Part shown: piece after piece, positions 6,252 through 7,012 of the stretch
Numbering within the stretch: position 1 is the first letter of the stretch
How the letters are laid out: each line of letters starts with the position of its first letter
Assembly: GCA_022822685.1 (NCBI GenBank)
Contig: JAJEAQ010000693.1
Span: forward strand, 1 to 7,012
Source of the DNA: Trichodesmium sp. jk18x7bins.61
GTDB taxonomy: Bacteria > Cyanobacteriota > Cyanobacteriia > Cyanobacteriales > Microcoleaceae
Length of the DNA stretch: 7,012 bases
Reading direction: 5' to 3'
Made by a program: the position numbers and the translations under genes
The notes under the pieces: generated by a model
The model's database searches: none
The model's input: the letters and a program-made list of their open reading frames with translations, nothing else
Told to the model about the DNA's origin: nothing

Positions 6252-6392
6252 ATGATACAAGTCAAATTGACACCAGGGAGAATATTCTTAATAGTATGAT
6301 CGGTAGTGGCAGCAACAATCAGTGGTGTTAGAGTTATTTATTCACAAAATTCCAACTATCTCAAACGCCATGGATACAAATACAAATTGTAA
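6252..6392 (+). pseudogene. Small hydrophobic ORF broken by an in-frame TGA
   Basis: After a plausible AAGAGG site, ATG 6252 begins MIQVKLTPGRIFLIV; the next codon is TGA (6297-6299). The same frame then continues SVVAATISGVRVIYSQNSNY and ends LKRHGYKYKL at TAA 6390-6392. If the TGA were a Trp or Ser codon, the joined product would be a 46-residue peptide with one hydrophobic stretch (FLIV...SVVAATISGV) followed by a basic tail, like a small single-pass membrane protein. I recognise no family. It could be a disabled small gene, or chance in AT-rich DNA. Confidence 0.25.
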
Positions 6393-6501
6393 GAAATCCT
6401 TCTCTGGTATTTTTAACAAGGCAATACTGCGCCCTTCAGAAGCGATCGTTTTTGCAGAATATGTTGGAAAGACAGTAAAACAAAAGGAGAATATGTTGTG
6501 A
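6370..6501 (+). CDS. Doubtful 43-residue frame
   Basis: The frame from ATG 6370 begins MDTNTNCKKSFSG and ends VKQKENML at TGA 6499. It overlaps the tail of the broken frame before it by 23 bases in another phase. The residues look protein-like (IFNKAILRPSEAIVFAEYVG), but no ribosome-binding site precedes the ATG and I recognise no family. A TTG-initiated 67-codon frame occupies the other strand here; neither is convincing. A near-HIP1 octamer, GCGATCGT, lies inside at about 6442. Confidence 0.15.
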   Translation: MDTNTNCKKSFSGIFNKAILRPSEAIVFAEYVGKTVKQKENML

Positions 6502-6629
6502 TAATTAACCAGATAAACCACAGAGTGCCTACGAATCTTATCCAATGGGTATGGATGGTAGACTTCTACCTAGAGGAGTAGGATTTAAAATCTATAAAAT
6601 TAACATCTTAGAACAATATTAATAAAGTT

Positions 6630-6662
6630 AAAAGTCAAAACTAAGAAAAGTTAAAAGCCCTA
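6630..6662 (+). repeat. A-rich motif, copy 1
   Basis: AAAAGTCAAAAC (6630-6641) followed by TTAAAAGCCCTA (6651-6662). Both blocks recur in the same order and orientation about 200 bases on, but with different spacing (9 bases here, 2 in copy 2). Confidence 0.55.
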
Positions 6663-6688
6663 GGAGATTATTTGTAAAAACTCAGATT

Positions 6689-6745
6689 AAATTCTGGCGT
6701 AGGGTGGGCTCTTGTGGAAATATTTCTTCGTACTCACCAGAATTT
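6689..6745. repeat. 9-bp inverted repeat
   Basis: AAATTCTGG (6689-6697) faces CCAGAATTT (6737-6745), a perfect 9-bp pairing with 39 bases between. It lies between the two copies of the A-rich motif. No transcription-terminator features accompany it; it may be a small repeat element or chance. Confidence 0.4.
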
Positions 6746-6823
6746 TAGTTGTCTACTTCAGGCCAGTAGAATTAAGCACTCTAGCTATCTTAATATTTGC
6801 TTTTCAAATAGTCTCTAACCGGA

Positions 6824-6856
6824 GGAAGTCAAAAGTCAAAACATTTAAAAGCCCTA
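6824..6856 (+). repeat. A-rich motif, copy 2, with AGTCAAA tandem
   Basis: Two adjacent AGTCAAA heptamers run into AAAAGTCAAAAC (6831-6842) and then TTAAAAGCCCTA (6845-6856). The last two blocks match copy 1. Short heptanucleotide tandem repeats are known from filamentous heterocystous cyanobacteria (STRR sequences), although this heptamer is not one of the classical ones I remember. The copy ends 35 bases before the second 121-bp module. Confidence 0.5.
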
Positions 6857-6891
6857 AGGGTTGTGAGGAGAGAAAAGTAATCTTTGATTTA

Positions 6892-7012
6892 GCAGTATCC
6901 TGACTATTGACAATTGTTACGCTATATATAGTAGGAATGAGTAATTCCTGTAAAAGTTTAATCAAAACGGAGTTCTAAATGTATCAATTACAACAGCAAC
7001 CACAGAAAACAG
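6892..7012 (+). repeat. 121-bp direct repeat, copy 2 (cut by window end)
   Basis: This is the exact duplicate of 4786-4906: promoter region, leader hairpin (6933-6949), GGAG ribosome-binding site (6969-6972), ATG (6979) and 11 codons. The identity runs to the last base, so the true repeat is longer. Upstream DNA shares nothing obvious with that before copy 1. Confidence 0.98.
6979..7012 (+). CDS. Start of a second related gene (partial, 5' end only)
   Basis: Eleven codons (MYQLQQQPQKT) are visible before the window ends. They are identical to the start of the 384-residue gene, as are the promoter, hairpin and ribosome-binding site. This is therefore a paralogue, or at least a gene with the same N-terminal leader, in the same orientation and with its start 2106 bases further on. 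Whether the identity continues through the body or stops after a shared leader cannot be told from this window. It is presumably transcribed from its own copy of the promoter. Confidence 0.85.
   Translation, partial: MYQLQQQPQKT

Larger units (their letters stand above)
6028..6891. other. 864-base spacer between the two related genes
   Basis: No confident gene lies here. The longest frames either start with TTG (6342-6545 minus; 6712-6903 plus, which ends inside the 121-bp repeat) or lack a ribosome-binding site (6146-6331 plus), and they show no family features. Present are an AT hairpin just after the 384-residue gene, a short ribosome-bound-looking frame broken by TGA, an unsupported 43-codon frame, a 9-bp inverted repeat and two copies of an A-rich motif. 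The mixture of short broken frames suggests decayed genes or debris between duplicated units. Confidence 0.55.

Noticed and set aside
6146..6331. 61-codon + strand frame starting MILCNQTCIRGRLPK
   Set aside because: No ribosome-binding site, no recognisable motif, and it overlaps a better-led frame at 6252 in another phase.
6342..6545. 67-codon - strand frame
   Set aside because: It begins with TTG, lacks a ribosome-binding site and has no family features.
6712..6903. 63-codon + strand frame with a hydrophobic stretch
   Set aside because: It begins with TTG, lacks a ribosome-binding site, and ends inside the duplicated promoter module, so the coding potential is probably accidental.
1..7012. 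CRISPR array, tRNA or rRNA
   Set aside because: No regularly spaced repeats, cloverleaf arms or rRNA-like conserved segments were noticed on either strand.

Overview
The window looks like cyanobacterial chromosome. It is AT-rich, it carries five perfect HIP1 octamers (GCGATCGC at 332, 627, 1336, 2211 and 2612) where chance would give about 0.1, and its one recognisable long gene is a cyanobacterial-type cobN. The AGTCAAA-type short repeats near the right end would suit a filamentous genus, but I cannot name one.

Layout. (1) 1-589: no convincing gene. It holds one doubtful 72-codon frame on the + strand, and on the - strand a start-less 76-codon frame (355-585) whose last part reads like genuine protein and may be the 3' end of a decayed gene or insertion sequence. 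(2) 590-4558, - strand: cobN, the large subunit of aerobic cobaltochelatase. It is intact, but its variable linker contains an 11-bp-stem REP-like palindrome. (3) 4559-4785: divergent intergenic region with a TATAAT box for cobN and what looks like a solitary IS200/IS605-type end. (4) 4786-6027: promoter, hairpin leader, strong ribosome-binding site and a 384-residue protein of unknown function on the + strand. (5) 6028-6891: 864 bases without a confident gene, holding hairpins, a short frame broken by TGA, and a repeated A-rich motif. (6) 6892-7012: an exact 121-bp second copy of the promoter, leader and first 11 codons of the 384-residue gene, running off the window. This is the start of a second, related gene.

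cobN is housekeeping (corrinoid synthesis). The most interesting system is on the right: at least two consecutive transcription units share an identical promoter, hairpin leader and N-terminus, while the DNA in front of each copy is unrelated. The 384-residue protein has a Gln/Thr-rich N-terminus followed by an IQAK...GD...Y-x-Q-E pattern. As I remember it, this resembles the stretch opening many cyanobacterial DUF4157 proteins linked to extracellular contractile injection systems (eCIS). Near its C-terminus is a basic cluster that fits a bipartite nuclear localisation signal. The working hypothesis, which is inference, is a tandem family of exported or injected effectors with a common leader and possibly variable bodies. 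What follows base 7012 would largely decide it.
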